DNA of 64,000 nucleotides from the NCBI RefSeq assembly GCF_006717045.1, contig NZ_VFPH01000001.1, forward strand, positions 3,286,001-3,350,000, written 5' to 3'. Positions 44,019 through 52,741 of this stretch are shown here, piece by piece. Source of the DNA: Pseudonocardia cypriaca. GTDB lineage: Bacteria; Actinomycetota; Actinomycetes; Mycobacteriales; Pseudonocardiaceae. Under the pieces are notes generated by a model. The model made no database searches. It had not been told where the DNA came from and saw nothing but the letters and a program-made list of their open reading frames with translations. Every line of letters starts with the position of its first letter. Positions within the stretch are counted from its first letter, which is position 1. Made by a program: the position numbers and the translations under genes.

Positions 44019-44723
44019 ATGTCCACGACCGAGGCAACCACGGAGATCGACGAGCTGCGGCGCACGGTCGACGAGCTGGCGCGCCGCCTCGCCGTCACCG
44101 AGGCGCGGCACGAGGTGCGCACGCTGCACCACAAGTACGGCTACTACCTCGACAAGTGCCTCTACCAGGAGGTCGTGGACCTGTTCGCCCGCGACGGCGA
44201 GGTGGTGTTCATCGGCGGGCGCTACCGCGGGCGCGCCGGGGTGGAACGGCTGTACCTGCAGCGGTTCCGGGAGCGCTTCACGCGGGGGCACAACGGGCCG
44301 CTCCCCGGGTTCCTGCTGGACCACCCGATGCTGCAGGACGTGGTGACGGTCGCGCCGGACGCACGGTCGGCGAAGGCGCGGATCCGCGCGCTCATGCAGG
44401 CCGGGGTGCACCACTCCGCATCCGAGCTGGCCGGGCGCACCTCGTTCGAGCAGTGGTGGGAGGGCGGGGTCTACGAGAACACCTACGTCGTCGAGGACGG
44501 CGTCTGGAAGATCCAGGAGCTGCACTACCACCCGTTCTGGCACGCCGACTACGCCAAGGGCTGGGCGCGCACCGAGCCGATGAACCACATGATCCCGACG
44601 ACCACGTTCCCGGACGACCCGCTCGGCCCCGACGAGCTGCTGCCCGACTTCGCGTTCTTCCCGGCCACCGACGTGCTGCCGTTCCACTACCCGCACCCCG
44701 TGACGGGCCAGCAGTGGAAGTGA
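44019..44723 (+). CDS. NTF2/SnoaL-fold protein with coiled-coil start
   Basis: A 234-residue protein. The first 35 residues are a charged helix (TTEIDELRRTVDELARRLAV), then a SnoaL_4-type domain: TLHHKYGYYLDKCLYQEVVD, LFARDGEVVFIGGRYRGRAG, VVEDGVWKIQELHYHPFWHA. Enzymes of this fold act as dehydratases or cyclases, but the role here is open. It lies 18 bases after the dioxygenase and close before the amidohydrolase. Confidence 0.8.
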   Translation: MSTTEATTEIDELRRTVDELARRLAVTEARHEVRTLHHKYGYYLDKCLYQEVVDLFARDGEVVFIGGRYRGRAGVERLYLQRFRERFTRGHNGPLPGFLLDHPMLQDVVTVAPDARSAKARIRALMQAGVHHSASELAGRTSFEQWWEGGVYENTYVVEDGVWKIQELHYHPFWHADYAKGWARTEPMNHMIPTTTFPDDPLGPDELLPDFAFFPATDVLPFHYPHPVTGQQWK

Positions 44724-44728
44724 CAGCC

Positions 44729-45766
44729 GTGGACGTGACGACGTACCGGCGGATCGCCACCGAGGAGGCGTTCGCCCCGGCGGAGCTCCTGGAGTGCTAC
44801 CGCCGGATGCTGCGCGACGGGCAGGGCGACAAGGGCTTCCAGAGCCTGTGGGGCTTCTACCTCGGCAGCACGGCGGAGCGGCCGCGCTCCGTCGTCCGCA
44901 GGCTGGCCGACCTCGGCGCCGAACGCCTCGCCGACATGGCCGCGGCCGGCATCGACCACCAGGTGCTCGCCCTCACCTCGCCCGGCACGAACGTGCTCGA
45001 TCCCGCCACCGCCCGTTCCATGGCGACGCTCGCCAACGAGGTGGCCGCGCAGGCCGTGCGCGACCACCCCGACCGGTTCACGGCACTGGCAGCGGTGGCC
45101 TGGCAGGACCCCGATGCCGCCATCGCCGAACTGGAACGCGCCGTCACCCGGCTCGGGATGTGCGGGGTGATCGCCAACTCCCACGTGCAGGGCACCTACC
45201 TCGACGACCAGCGGTTCTGGCCGGTCCTGGAGGCGGCGGAGCGCCTCGACGTGCCGGTCTACCTGCACCCGAACACCCCGACGGACCGCATGGTGGAGCC
45301 GCTGTACGAGGCAGGGCTCGACGGCGCGATCTACGGGTTCGCCGTGGAGACCGGGATGCACCTGCTGCGGATCATCACCTCGGGTGTGTTCGACCGGTTC
45401 CCGCACCTGCGGCTCGTCGTGGGGCACCTGGGCGAGGCGCTGCCGTTCTGGCTGCCGCGGATCGACCACTTCCACGCCGCGCAGGTCGCGTCCGGCCGCT
45501 ACCCCGCGATGAAGGCGCTGCAGCTGCGGCCGAGCGACTACCTGCGCCGCAACGTCTGGTACACGACCAGCGGGATGGCCTGGCAGCCGGGGATCATGTT
45601 CGTCCGCTCCGTCGTGGGCGCCGACCGCGTGCTCTACGCGATGGACTACCCGTACCAGTACGTGCCGGACGAGGTGCGGCACCAGGAGGAGCTCCCGCTC
45701 GACGCCGTCGAGCTGCGCGAGTTCTTCGAGGGCATCGCCACCCGGCTCTTCCACCTGACCGTCTGA
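44729..45766 (+). CDS. Amidohydrolase-2 family, resorcylate/dihydroxybenzoate decarboxylase-like
   Basis: A 345-residue TIM-barrel metal enzyme of the ACMSD group. IATEEAFAPAEL gives the N-terminal Glu ligand, VYLHPNTP a His, LRLVVGHLGEALPFWLPRID the second His, and YAMDYPYQY the Asp. This set is typical of gamma-resorcylate and 2,3-dihydroxybenzoate decarboxylases, which remove CO2 from phenolic acids without oxygen. GTG 44729 is 8 bases past GGAAG; GTG 44720 overlapping the upstream stop is the alternative. Confidence 0.85.
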   Translation: MDVTTYRRIATEEAFAPAELLECYRRMLRDGQGDKGFQSLWGFYLGSTAERPRSVVRRLADLGAERLADMAAAGIDHQVLALTSPGTNVLDPATARSMATLANEVAAQAVRDHPDRFTALAAVAWQDPDAAIAELERAVTRLGMCGVIANSHVQGTYLDDQRFWPVLEAAERLDVPVYLHPNTPTDRMVEPLYEAGLDGAIYGFAVETGMHLLRIITSGVFDRFPHLRLVVGHLGEALPFWLPRIDHFHAAQVASGRYPAMKALQLRPSDYLRRNVWYTTSGMAWQPGIMFVRSVVGADRVLYAMDYPYQYVPDEVRHQEELPLDAVELREFFEGIATRLFHLTV

Positions 45767-45827
45767 GCCCCCTCCCATCCCCAGCGGACCGGCGCGGCCG
45801 GCCCGCCGACCCGTCGTGGAGTCAGCC

Positions 45828-47135
45828 GTGAGCACTGCCGACATGAGTGCCGCCGAAACGGGAGTGCCGCCGTCGAGCGCATCGGACGAGCCCGGCCTGC
45901 GCCCGTTGGCGCTGGTCGCGTTCGTCGTGGCCAACCTGTGCGCCTGGTCGGCGATCCTCACGCCGGCCGCGGTCACGCTCGCCCTGCGCGTGCGCGAGAT
46001 CGACCCCGGCGGCGCCAGCGCCACGCTCTCGCTGGTGGCCGCGGTCGGCGCGGTATTCGGGATCATCGGGAACCCGCTGTTCGGCCGGCTGTCCGACCGC
46101 ACGCGGTCCCGGTTCGGCATGCGCAGACCGTGGATGCTCGGCGGGATCGTCGCCGGAGGGCTGGGGCTGCTGCTCGTCGCCGCCGCACCGTCGGTCCCGA
46201 TGCTCGTGCTCGGGTGGGCGGTGACGCAGCTGGGGATCCAGGCCCTGCTCGCCGCGATCACCGCCGTGCTGCCCGACCAGGTGCCCCGCCGGCAGCGCGG
46301 GCGGATCGGCGGGCTGATCGGCATGGGCCAGAGCGCCGCCACGACGCTCGGCACGGGCCTGCTCACGCTCAACGCGACGTCGCTGACCTGGGGCCTGCTC
46401 GCCCCGATCTGCCTCGCCGCGATCACCGTCGGGTTCCTGTGCCTCGTGCTCCCCGACCGGGTCCACGACGGGCGGCCGCAGCCGCGGCTGTCGGTGCGCG
46501 AGATCGCGTCGAGCTTCTGGTCCAGCCCGCGCCGCTACCCCGACTTCGCCTGGACCTGGGTCAGCCGGCTGCTGGTGTTCATGGGCATCACGATCCTGAT
46601 CGTCTACCAGACCTACTTCCTGCTGGCCCGCATCGGAGTGCCGCCCGCGTCGATCGCCGCCGTCATGTTCGGGGTGCTGCTGCTCGAGAACGGGGTGAGC
46701 ATCGCGGCCAACCTCATCTCGGGCTACCTCTCCGACCGGGCCGGGCGCCGCAAGATCTTCGTGACGGCCGCGGCCTGCCTCGGGGCGCTCGGCTTCGCCG
46801 TGGCCGGGATCTCGCAGACGCTCCCGATGTTCCTCGTCGGCGTCACGCTCCTCGGCGCGGCCAAGGGCGTGTACGTCGCCGTCGACCTCGCGATGGCCAC
46901 CGACCTGCTCCCCGCCGGCCGCACCGACGCCGCGAAGAACATGGGACTGTTCACGATCGCGAGCCTCTTCCCCAACCTGCTCGCCCCGGCGATCGCACCG
47001 CTCGTGCTGGCCATCGGTGACGGCACGGTCGTGCCCGGCGCACCGAGCGGCAACTATCCGGCACTGTTCCTCGCCGGCGGGCTGTTCATGCTGGTCGGAG
47101 CGCTGGCGGTGCGGCCGATCCGGGGAGTGCGCTAG
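45828..47135 (+). CDS. MFS transporter
   Basis: A 435-residue major-facilitator protein with twelve hydrophobic segments. The loop 2-3 motif GNPLFGRLSDRTRSRFGMRR is present, and a second copy SGYLSDRAGRRKIFVT lies in the second half, marking the internal repeat. As last gene of the cluster it may import the aromatic substrate. Its stop overlaps that of the convergent HTH gene. Confidence 0.88.
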   Translation: MSTADMSAAETGVPPSSASDEPGLRPLALVAFVVANLCAWSAILTPAAVTLALRVREIDPGGASATLSLVAAVGAVFGIIGNPLFGRLSDRTRSRFGMRRPWMLGGIVAGGLGLLLVAAAPSVPMLVLGWAVTQLGIQALLAAITAVLPDQVPRRQRGRIGGLIGMGQSAATTLGTGLLTLNATSLTWGLLAPICLAAITVGFLCLVLPDRVHDGRPQPRLSVREIASSFWSSPRRYPDFAWTWVSRLLVFMGITILIVYQTYFLLARIGVPPASIAAVMFGVLLLENGVSIAANLISGYLSDRAGRRKIFVTAAACLGALGFAVAGISQTLPMFLVGVTLLGAAKGVYVAVDLAMATDLLPAGRTDAAKNMGLFTIASLFPNLLAPAIAPLVLAIGDGTVVPGAPSGNYPALFLAGGLFMLVGALAVRPIRGVR

Positions 47136-47323
47136 CCGTCTCCGCGTTGTTGGAGCGCACGGAGCTGGCGGCGGACGTGCTCCGGGTCGAACCGGAAGTG
47201 CCCGCCTGCGGTCACCAGGTCCGGCTCGATCAGCCCGGCCTTGACGTAGCGCCACAGGGTGCTGCGGGACAGCCCGAGACGCTTGGCGGTCTCTCCTGTC
47301 GTCAGCAGCTCCTCCGAAGGCAC
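47132..47323 (-). CDS. Excisionase/MerR-type small HTH protein
   Basis: A 63-residue protein that is almost only a winged HTH_17 domain: LLTTGETAKRLGLSRSTLWR, YVKAGLIEPDLVTAGGHFRF, DPEHVRRQL. Such proteins act as recombination-directionality factors or as small regulators. No integrase is nearby. The GTG lies 6 bases after a TACGTT box with no ribosome site, and the inverted repeat GTGCA-ACGTA-TGCAC covers that box, so autoregulation is likely. Confidence 0.82.
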   Translation of the reverse strand: MPSEELLTTGETAKRLGLSRSTLWRYVKAGLIEPDLVTAGGHFRFDPEHVRRQLRALQQRGDG

Positions 47324-47325
47324 GT

Positions 47326-47340
47326 GTGCAACGTATGCAC
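47326..47340 (-). promoter_or_regulatory. Operator overlapping the small HTH gene promoter
   Basis: GTGCAACGTATGCAC is a perfect 5-5-5 inverted repeat two bases upstream of the GTG. On the minus strand it contains TACGTT (47335-47330), a fitting -10 box for a leaderless message. A bound dimer would block transcription. Confidence 0.6.
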
Positions 47341-47501
47341 CAAATCCAGGCAGTTGGCTGCTGCTGAAACGATCGCGACCAATACGTGTGATCAGCTATG
47401 CTTGCTAGCACTTGCGACGTTTCTGCCCAGTCGGGCCGACGAAGGTGCTGGCACACCTGCGACGGCCCTTGATCTCGACCCTTCTGAGAGGGACGAGACC
47501 C

Positions 47502-47711
47502 GTGCGCGAACCTACCGACCCGTTCACGGCTGCGTTGGCCGAGATGCCCGACCTGATCGCGGCGCTCCTGCGAGATCACGTGCCCGATACCGCCGGCCGA
47601 TGCAGAACGTGCGGCCTCCCCGGGACGGGGACACCACACCTCTTTGCGCCCTGTCCACTGAACCGGATCGCCCGAGCGGCTCTGACGATCCGAGCGCACC
47701 GCGGCTGGTGA
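47502..47711 (+). CDS. Small Cys-rich protein, 69 aa
   Basis: A short acidic helix (PFTAALAEMPDLIAALLRDH) is followed by CRTCGLPGTGTPHLFAPC, a likely zinc site of CxxC-X12-C type with a His. Similar small proteins accompany HTH/DUF5753 regulators in Pseudonocardiaceae, but no function is known. GAGGGA precedes the GTG. Its TGA overlaps the GTG of the next gene. Confidence 0.65.
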   Translation: MREPTDPFTAALAEMPDLIAALLRDHVPDTAGRCRTCGLPGTGTPHLFAPCPLNRIARAALTIRAHRGW

Positions 47712-47866
47712 GCTCGATCGCTCTGCTCGCGCTCACGCATGCGGGCGCGGCCGCGATCGGTGGGATGATCGCCTTCCGCGTGACCCGTCCGCAGCGTCGC
47801 CGCTCGTCGATCGAGTTGGCCGTCGATGGTGCGAAGCGCCAGTCTCGCGGCCGCCACCGGCGATGA
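47708..47866 (+). CDS. Single-helix membrane peptide, 52 aa
   Basis: The peptide has one transmembrane helix (SIALLALTHAGAAAIGGMIA) followed by a basic tail (RPQRRRSSIE ... RQSRGRHRR), so it probably sits Nout-Cin. It is coupled to the Cys-rich gene by a GTGA overlap and ends 19 bases before the DUF5753 gene. Not in any family I know. Confidence 0.55.
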   Translation: MSSIALLALTHAGAAAIGGMIAFRVTRPQRRRSSIELAVDGAKRQSRGRHRR

Positions 47867-47885
47867 GACATACCGAGGACGTGTG

Positions 47886-48653
47886 ATGACAAAGCTGCTC
47901 GACGAGCGCCGGCTGGGCGCGTTCATCTACGCCGCGAAGATCAGCCGCGCGGAGCGGGGCCGGATCCCGCTGTCGCCCGAGGAAGCCGGACGGTACGCCG
48001 AGCGGCTCGGCGCCGGCGTCGAGCAACGCGAGCGGCTGGTGGAGCTGGCGAGGGCGCGTTCCGCGGAACACGTCTCGGGACGGGTCGCGCTGGTCCGGGT
48101 CGCGGCCGCCGTCCAGGAGCGGATCGAGCGGTACCAGCGGGATGCCACCGTGATCCGGGCGTGGCAGCCGAACCTCGTTCCCGGCGTGCTGCAGACACCC
48201 GGGTACACGGCGGCACTACTCGCCGGGGACGGCGAAGGCGACCCGGGCCCGGAGTGGTGGACGGCGAGGCGGGCCCGCACCGCCATGCTGAACGAGCCCG
48301 GCAGGTCGTGGCACCTCCTCGTGTCCGAGGCCGCCGTGCGCTGGGCCCTCGGCTCGGCCGAGACGATGCACGCCCAGATCGAGCACCTGGTCGCCGCCGC
48401 AGAGCTGCCCACCGTCCGGCTCGGCGTGGTGGACCTCGCCACACCGAAGCCGTTCGCGCCGCCCGCGGCCTTCCACATGTACGACCGCGTGGTGTCCGTC
48501 GCCACCGAGGTCGGAACCTCCTTCCTCACGGACGCAGCCGACGTCGAACACTTCGACGGCCTGTTCGCCCGCCTCGACGCCGCGGCGCTACATGGCGACG
48601 ACGCCCGCGAGCTCCTGGCCCGGGTGGCACAGCAGTACGCGGGCCCGAGGTAG
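47886..48653 (+). CDS. DUF5753 regulator with shortened N-terminal HTH
   Basis: The main domain (about residues 70-255) is DUF5753: RYQRDATVIRAWQPNLVPGV, LQTPGYTAALLAG, and ELPTVRLGVVDLATPKPFAP near the middle. Family members normally have a complete Xre HTH in front. Here RLGAFI runs straight into YAAKISRAERGRIPLSPEEA, which is only the final helix and tail of that HTH, so roughly 20 residues seem lost in frame. DNA binding is therefore doubtful. A one-mismatch copy of the GCGTTCCGCGGAACGC palindrome lies inside at 48056. Confidence 0.82.
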   Translation: MTKLLDERRLGAFIYAAKISRAERGRIPLSPEEAGRYAERLGAGVEQRERLVELARARSAEHVSGRVALVRVAAAVQERIERYQRDATVIRAWQPNLVPGVLQTPGYTAALLAGDGEGDPGPEWWTARRARTAMLNEPGRSWHLLVSEAAVRWALGSAETMHAQIEHLVAAAELPTVRLGVVDLATPKPFAPPAAFHMYDRVVSVATEVGTSFLTDAADVEHFDGLFARLDAAALHGDDARELLARVAQQYAGPR

Positions 48654-48819
48654 CGCTGTGGGCGAGGCACGGTTGAACAGGAGCTCGCTCTCTTCGACCA
48701 ACCGGGAACGGGAAGCACATCACTGCGCTCCCGCCCGCTGTAGCGTGCTGCTCGCATCGATCATCGCGGGCGGCGGGACCGTTCTCCCGGTTGTCGGTGC
48801 CGCTCCGTAGCCTGATCCC

Positions 48820-51800
48820 GTGCTCGCCGTCCACGCCCTCTGGTCCCCGGGCCGGGGGGTACTGCTCTGGGCCGAGGACGGCGATCGGCCCACCGGCTCG
48901 TCGGGCCGGTCGCTGCGCCCCGCGCGGCCCCACCCGTTCGCGGCGCCGGTGTCCGCGCTCGCGGCGCTGCACCCGGGCAAGCCCGCCAACGCCACGCTCC
49001 TGCTGCCCTCGCGCCCGGGCGGCCCGCTCGCCTCGCCGGAGCTGGTGCGCAGCGGAGGTCGGCCGGCGTCGCCGAAGGGCGGCCCGGTGCTGCGCGCGTG
49101 GACGGTGCCCGCACTCGTCGTCGACGCCGCCGAGCTGGAGGACCCGGCCGACGAGGCGCGCTACGGCGCATCCGTCACCCACCTGCGGGCGGTGGCCGCC
49201 CTGGCAGCCGACCTCGCCGCCCGCGGGCGCGTGCTGCCCACCCTGCGCCGCCACGGGGGACGGGCGTTCGCCCGGTGGCGCCCGGTGGTGCAGGGGCTCG
49301 ACGCCGTCACGTTCGACGCGCTGGTGGGTGCGCTGCCGCCGGTCGGACGGGCGGAAGCGGTCGCGCCGGACGCCGGCCCGGATCCCCACGACCTGGTCGC
49401 CGACGCCCTGGAAGCCCTCACCGACGCCGCCGTGCGCGACCGGCTGGCCCGCGCCTCGCAGCCCGTCACGCTGGTGCCACCGCGGTCCGGCCCGCCACCG
49501 GCCACCGAGGCGTGGCTCGCCGCCCTGCTCACCGCCGACGGCCGGATCGACGACACCGTCCCCCTCACGGAGCTCTCCGCCCTCGACGACGCGGTCGCCG
49601 AGTGGGACACCGTCGGCACCGGGGCCACCGGGGAAGGCCGCGCCTGCTTCCGGCTCTCCGAGATCAGCACGCTGCACGACCCATCGGACCCGGGGCCCGA
49701 CACGCTCGACCAGACCGGCGAAGGCACCCGGTGGGTGCTCGAGTTCCTGCTGCAGTCCACCACCGACCCGAGCCTGCTCGTGCCGGCCGCGCAGGTGTGG
49801 GCGGGCGGCGCGGAGCGGCTGCTCGCCGAGCCGCAGGAGCTGCTGCTCGCCGAGCTGGGCCGGGCGGCCCTGGTGTACCCGACTCTGGCCGGGGCGTTGC
49901 GGCAGGCCCGCCCCGACCACCTCGACCTCACCGTCGACGACGCCCACGAGTTCCTCACCACCCGCGCCGCGCTGCTCGTCGAGGCCGGGTTCGGCGTGCA
50001 GCTGCCGAGCGGCTGGGACGGCGCGCGCCGGGTGGGGCTCACCCTCTCCGCCCGCAGCACCCCGGCCGACCGCGTGCTCACCCGCAGCGGCCTCGGCCGC
50101 GAGCAGCTGGCGGAGTTCCGCTGGTCGATCGCGGTGGGCGACGAGGAGCTCTCCGAGGAGGAGATCAGCGAGCTCGTCGCCACCAAGGCGCCGCTGGTGC
50201 GGCTGCGCGGCCGCTGGGTGAGCGTCGACGCCGAGCGGCTGCGCAAGGGCCTGGAGTTCCTGCGGCGCGCGAGGAGCCGTCGCGACGCGGGCGCGCCCAC
50301 CGCCGCCGAGGTGCTCGCGCTCGCCCAGCGCCACCCGGACGACTGGGACGGCTGGGACGACGGCGACGACCTCCCGCTCCCCGTCACCGACATCCGGGCC
50401 GACGGCTGGATCGGTGAGCTGCTCGCCGGCACGGCGGAGCGGTCGATCACCCCGATCGAGCCGCCGCAGGGCTTCCGGGCCCAGCTGCGCCCCTACCAGC
50501 AGCGGGGCGTGTCGTGGCTGGCGTTCCTGTCCGCGCTCGGGCTCGGCGCGTGCCTCGCCGACGACATGGGCCTGGGCAAGACCGTCCAGATGCTCGCCCT
50601 GGAGGCCTACGAGCGGGCGCAGGACAGGCGCGCGCCCACACTGCTGGTCTGCCCGATGTCGCTGGTCGGCACGTGGCAGCGGGAGGCCGCGAAGTTCGCG
50701 CCCGACCTGCGCGTGCTCGCCCACCACGGCGCCGGCCGCGCCCACGGCGAGGAGCTCGTCGCCGCCGTCGCCGAGGCCGACCTCGTGGTCACCACCTACG
50801 CCACCGCGGCCCGCGACGGCGACGACCTCGCCCAGGTGGCGTGGCGGCGGCTCGTGCTCGACGAGGCGCAGGCCGTGAAGAACAGCCGCGCCACGCACGC
50901 GCGTGCCGTGCGCCGGTTCACCGCGGAGCACCGGGTGGCGCTCACCGGCACCCCGGTGGAGAACCGGCTGTCCGAGCTGTGGTCGATCATGGACGTGCTC
51001 AACCCCGCCCTGCTCGGCTCGGCCGACGCCTTCCGCATCCGCTACGCGATCCCGGTGGAGCGCCACGGCAGCACGGAAGCGGCCACCCTGCTGCGCCGCG
51101 TCACCCGCCCGTACCTGCTGCGCCGGGTCAAGACCGATCCCACAATCATCGACGACCTGCCCGACAAGATCGAGGTCACCCAGCACTACCGGCTCACCCG
51201 CGAGCAGGCGTCGCTCTACCGCACCGTCGTCGACGACATGCTGGAGAAGATCGAGGACTCCGAGGGCATCGAGCGACGCGGCAACGTCCTCGCCGCGATG
51301 TCCAAGCTCAAGCAGGTCTGCAACCACCCCGCTCAGCTGCTGCACGACGGCTCCCCCGTCGGCCGGCGCTCCGGCAAGATCATCCGACTGGAGGAGATCC
51401 TCGCCGAGATCCTGGACGAGGGCGACCGCGTGCTGTGCTTCACGCAGTTCACCGAGTTCGGCCACATGCTCGTCCCGCACCTGTCGGCGCGCTTCGACAC
51501 CGACGTCGCGTTCCTGCACGGCGGCACGTCGAAGAAGCGGCGCGACGAGATGGTCACCCGGTTCCAGGCCGGCGAGGGCCCGCCGATCATGCTGCTCTCG
51601 CTCAAGGCGGGCGGCACCGGCCTCACGCTCACCGCGGCCAACCACGTCATCCACCTCGACCGCTGGTGGAACCCGGCCGTGGAGAACCAGGCCACCGACC
51701 GCGCCTTCCGCATCGGCCAGCGCCGCAACGTGCAGGTCCGCAAGTTCGTGTGCCCCGGCACCGTCGAGGAGCGCATCGACGAGCTGATCACCAAGAAGAA

Positions 51801-51924
51801 GGCGCTCTCCTCCATGGTCGTCGGCGACGGCGAGGGCTGGCTCACGGAGCTGTCCACCGAGTCGCTGCGCGAGCTGTTCACGCTCGGCGGCGAGGCCCTC
51901 GAGGAGGCGGCGGACGATGCCTGA
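48820..51924 (+). CDS. SNF2/Rad54-like helicase
   Basis: A 1034-residue DNA-translocating ATPase. Residues 1-480 hold the bacterial SNF2_assoc-type N-region. The motor has LRPYQQRGVSWLAF, Walker A DDMGLGKTVQM near 585, the DEAQ box near 680, ALTGTPVENRLSELWSIM, and the second RecA lobe with FTQFTEFGHM, LSLKAGGTGLTLTAANHVIH and DRAFRIGQRRNVQVRKFV. It overlaps a SWIM-finger gene by 8 bp. The pair recurs in actinobacteria and may remodel protein-DNA complexes in repair or silencing; the target is not known. Confidence 0.93.
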   Translation: MLAVHALWSPGRGVLLWAEDGDRPTGSSGRSLRPARPHPFAAPVSALAALHPGKPANATLLLPSRPGGPLASPELVRSGGRPASPKGGPVLRAWTVPALVVDAAELEDPADEARYGASVTHLRAVAALAADLAARGRVLPTLRRHGGRAFARWRPVVQGLDAVTFDALVGALPPVGRAEAVAPDAGPDPHDLVADALEALTDAAVRDRLARASQPVTLVPPRSGPPPATEAWLAALLTADGRIDDTVPLTELSALDDAVAEWDTVGTGATGEGRACFRLSEISTLHDPSDPGPDTLDQTGEGTRWVLEFLLQSTTDPSLLVPAAQVWAGGAERLLAEPQELLLAELGRAALVYPTLAGALRQARPDHLDLTVDDAHEFLTTRAALLVEAGFGVQLPSGWDGARRVGLTLSARSTPADRVLTRSGLGREQLAEFRWSIAVGDEELSEEEISELVATKAPLVRLRGRWVSVDAERLRKGLEFLRRARSRRDAGAPTAAEVLALAQRHPDDWDGWDDGDDLPLPVTDIRADGWIGELLAGTAERSITPIEPPQGFRAQLRPYQQRGVSWLAFLSALGLGACLADDMGLGKTVQMLALEAYERAQDRRAPTLLVCPMSLVGTWQREAAKFAPDLRVLAHHGAGRAHGEELVAAVAEADLVVTTYATAARDGDDLAQVAWRRLVLDEAQAVKNSRATHARAVRRFTAEHRVALTGTPVENRLSELWSIMDVLNPALLGSADAFRIRYAIPVERHGSTEAATLLRRVTRPYLLRRVKTDPTIIDDLPDKIEVTQHYRLTREQASLYRTVVDDMLEKIEDSEGIERRGNVLAAMSKLKQVCNHPAQLLHDGSPVGRRSGKIIRLEEILAEILDEGDRVLCFTQFTEFGHMLVPHLSARFDTDVAFLHGGTSKKRRDEMVTRFQAGEGPPIMLLSLKAGGTGLTLTAANHVIHLDRWWNPAVENQATDRAFRIGQRRNVQVRKFVCPGTVEERIDELITKKKALSSMVVGDGEGWLTELSTESLRELFTLGGEALEEAADDA

Positions 51925-52732
51925 TCCCGATCCGTTCTGGTGGCGCGACGCCGAACCGACCCGCCCGCGCAAGGTCGAGGGCGGCATCCAGATCAACAGC
52001 ACCCGGGGCCAGGTGGCCCGCACCTGGTGGTCGCAACGCTTCCTCTCGGTGCTCGAGTCGCTCGGCGTGGGCGGGCGCCTGTCCCGGGGCCGCAGCTATG
52101 CACGCGCCGGGCAGATCGTCTCCCTCGACATCGACGTGGGCGGCGCCGTAGCGCAGGTCCAGGGCTCGCGGCCGCAGCCGTACCAGGTGCGGCTGGGCGT
52201 GCCGGCGTTCGGCAAGGCGGAGTGGGCGGCGGTGGCACAGGCGCTCGCCGAGGAAGCCTCGTACGCCGCGGCCCTGCTCAACGGGGAGATGCCCCGTGAC
52301 ATCGAGCGCGTGTTCGAGGCCGTGGGGCTCTCGCTCTTCCCGGCCAACGAGCGCGACCTGGCGATGGACTGCAGCTGCCCCGACTTCGCCGTGCCGTGCA
52401 AGCACCTCGCCGCCGTCTGCTACGTGCTCGCCGAGCGGTTCGACGCCGACCCGTTCCAGATCCTCGCGATGCGCGGGCGCCACCGCGAGGCCCTCCTGGA
52501 CGAGCTGCGCACCCGCCGCTCCGCGGCGCCGCCCCCGGCGCACGGGGAGGACCTCGTCGAGGCGATGGACCGGTTCTGGGTGGCAGGCGACCTGCCCGAG
52601 CAGCTCGCCGGGCCACGCACCCCGCCGGACGCGCTGCTCGACCAGGTGCCGCCGTTCCCGATCGAGATCCGCGGCGAGCAGGTCGCGGAGCTGTTGCGCC
52701 CGGCCTACCGCGCGCTGGGCACCGAGATCTAG
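51917..52732 (+). CDS. SWIM zinc-finger protein
   Basis: A 271-residue protein with the SWIM finger CSCPDFAVPCKHLAAV (CxC-X6-CxH) near residue 155. The N-terminal RTWWSQRFLSVLESLGVGGR and RGRSYARAGQIVSLDI are shared by the usual partners of SNF2 helicases. It is translated from an 8-bp overlap and probably binds the helicase or its DNA substrate. Confidence 0.9.
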   Translation: MPDPDPFWWRDAEPTRPRKVEGGIQINSTRGQVARTWWSQRFLSVLESLGVGGRLSRGRSYARAGQIVSLDIDVGGAVAQVQGSRPQPYQVRLGVPAFGKAEWAAVAQALAEEASYAAALLNGEMPRDIERVFEAVGLSLFPANERDLAMDCSCPDFAVPCKHLAAVCYVLAERFDADPFQILAMRGRHREALLDELRTRRSAAPPPAHGEDLVEAMDRFWVAGDLPEQLAGPRTPPDALLDQVPPFPIEIRGEQVAELLRPAYRALGTEI

Positions 52733-52741
52733 AAAGGACGC

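Noticed and set aside
48526..52023. 1165-residue minus-strand frame
   Set aside because: It is antisense to the SNF2 helicase and DUF5753 genes, which show clear family motifs; the frame has no recognisable domain.
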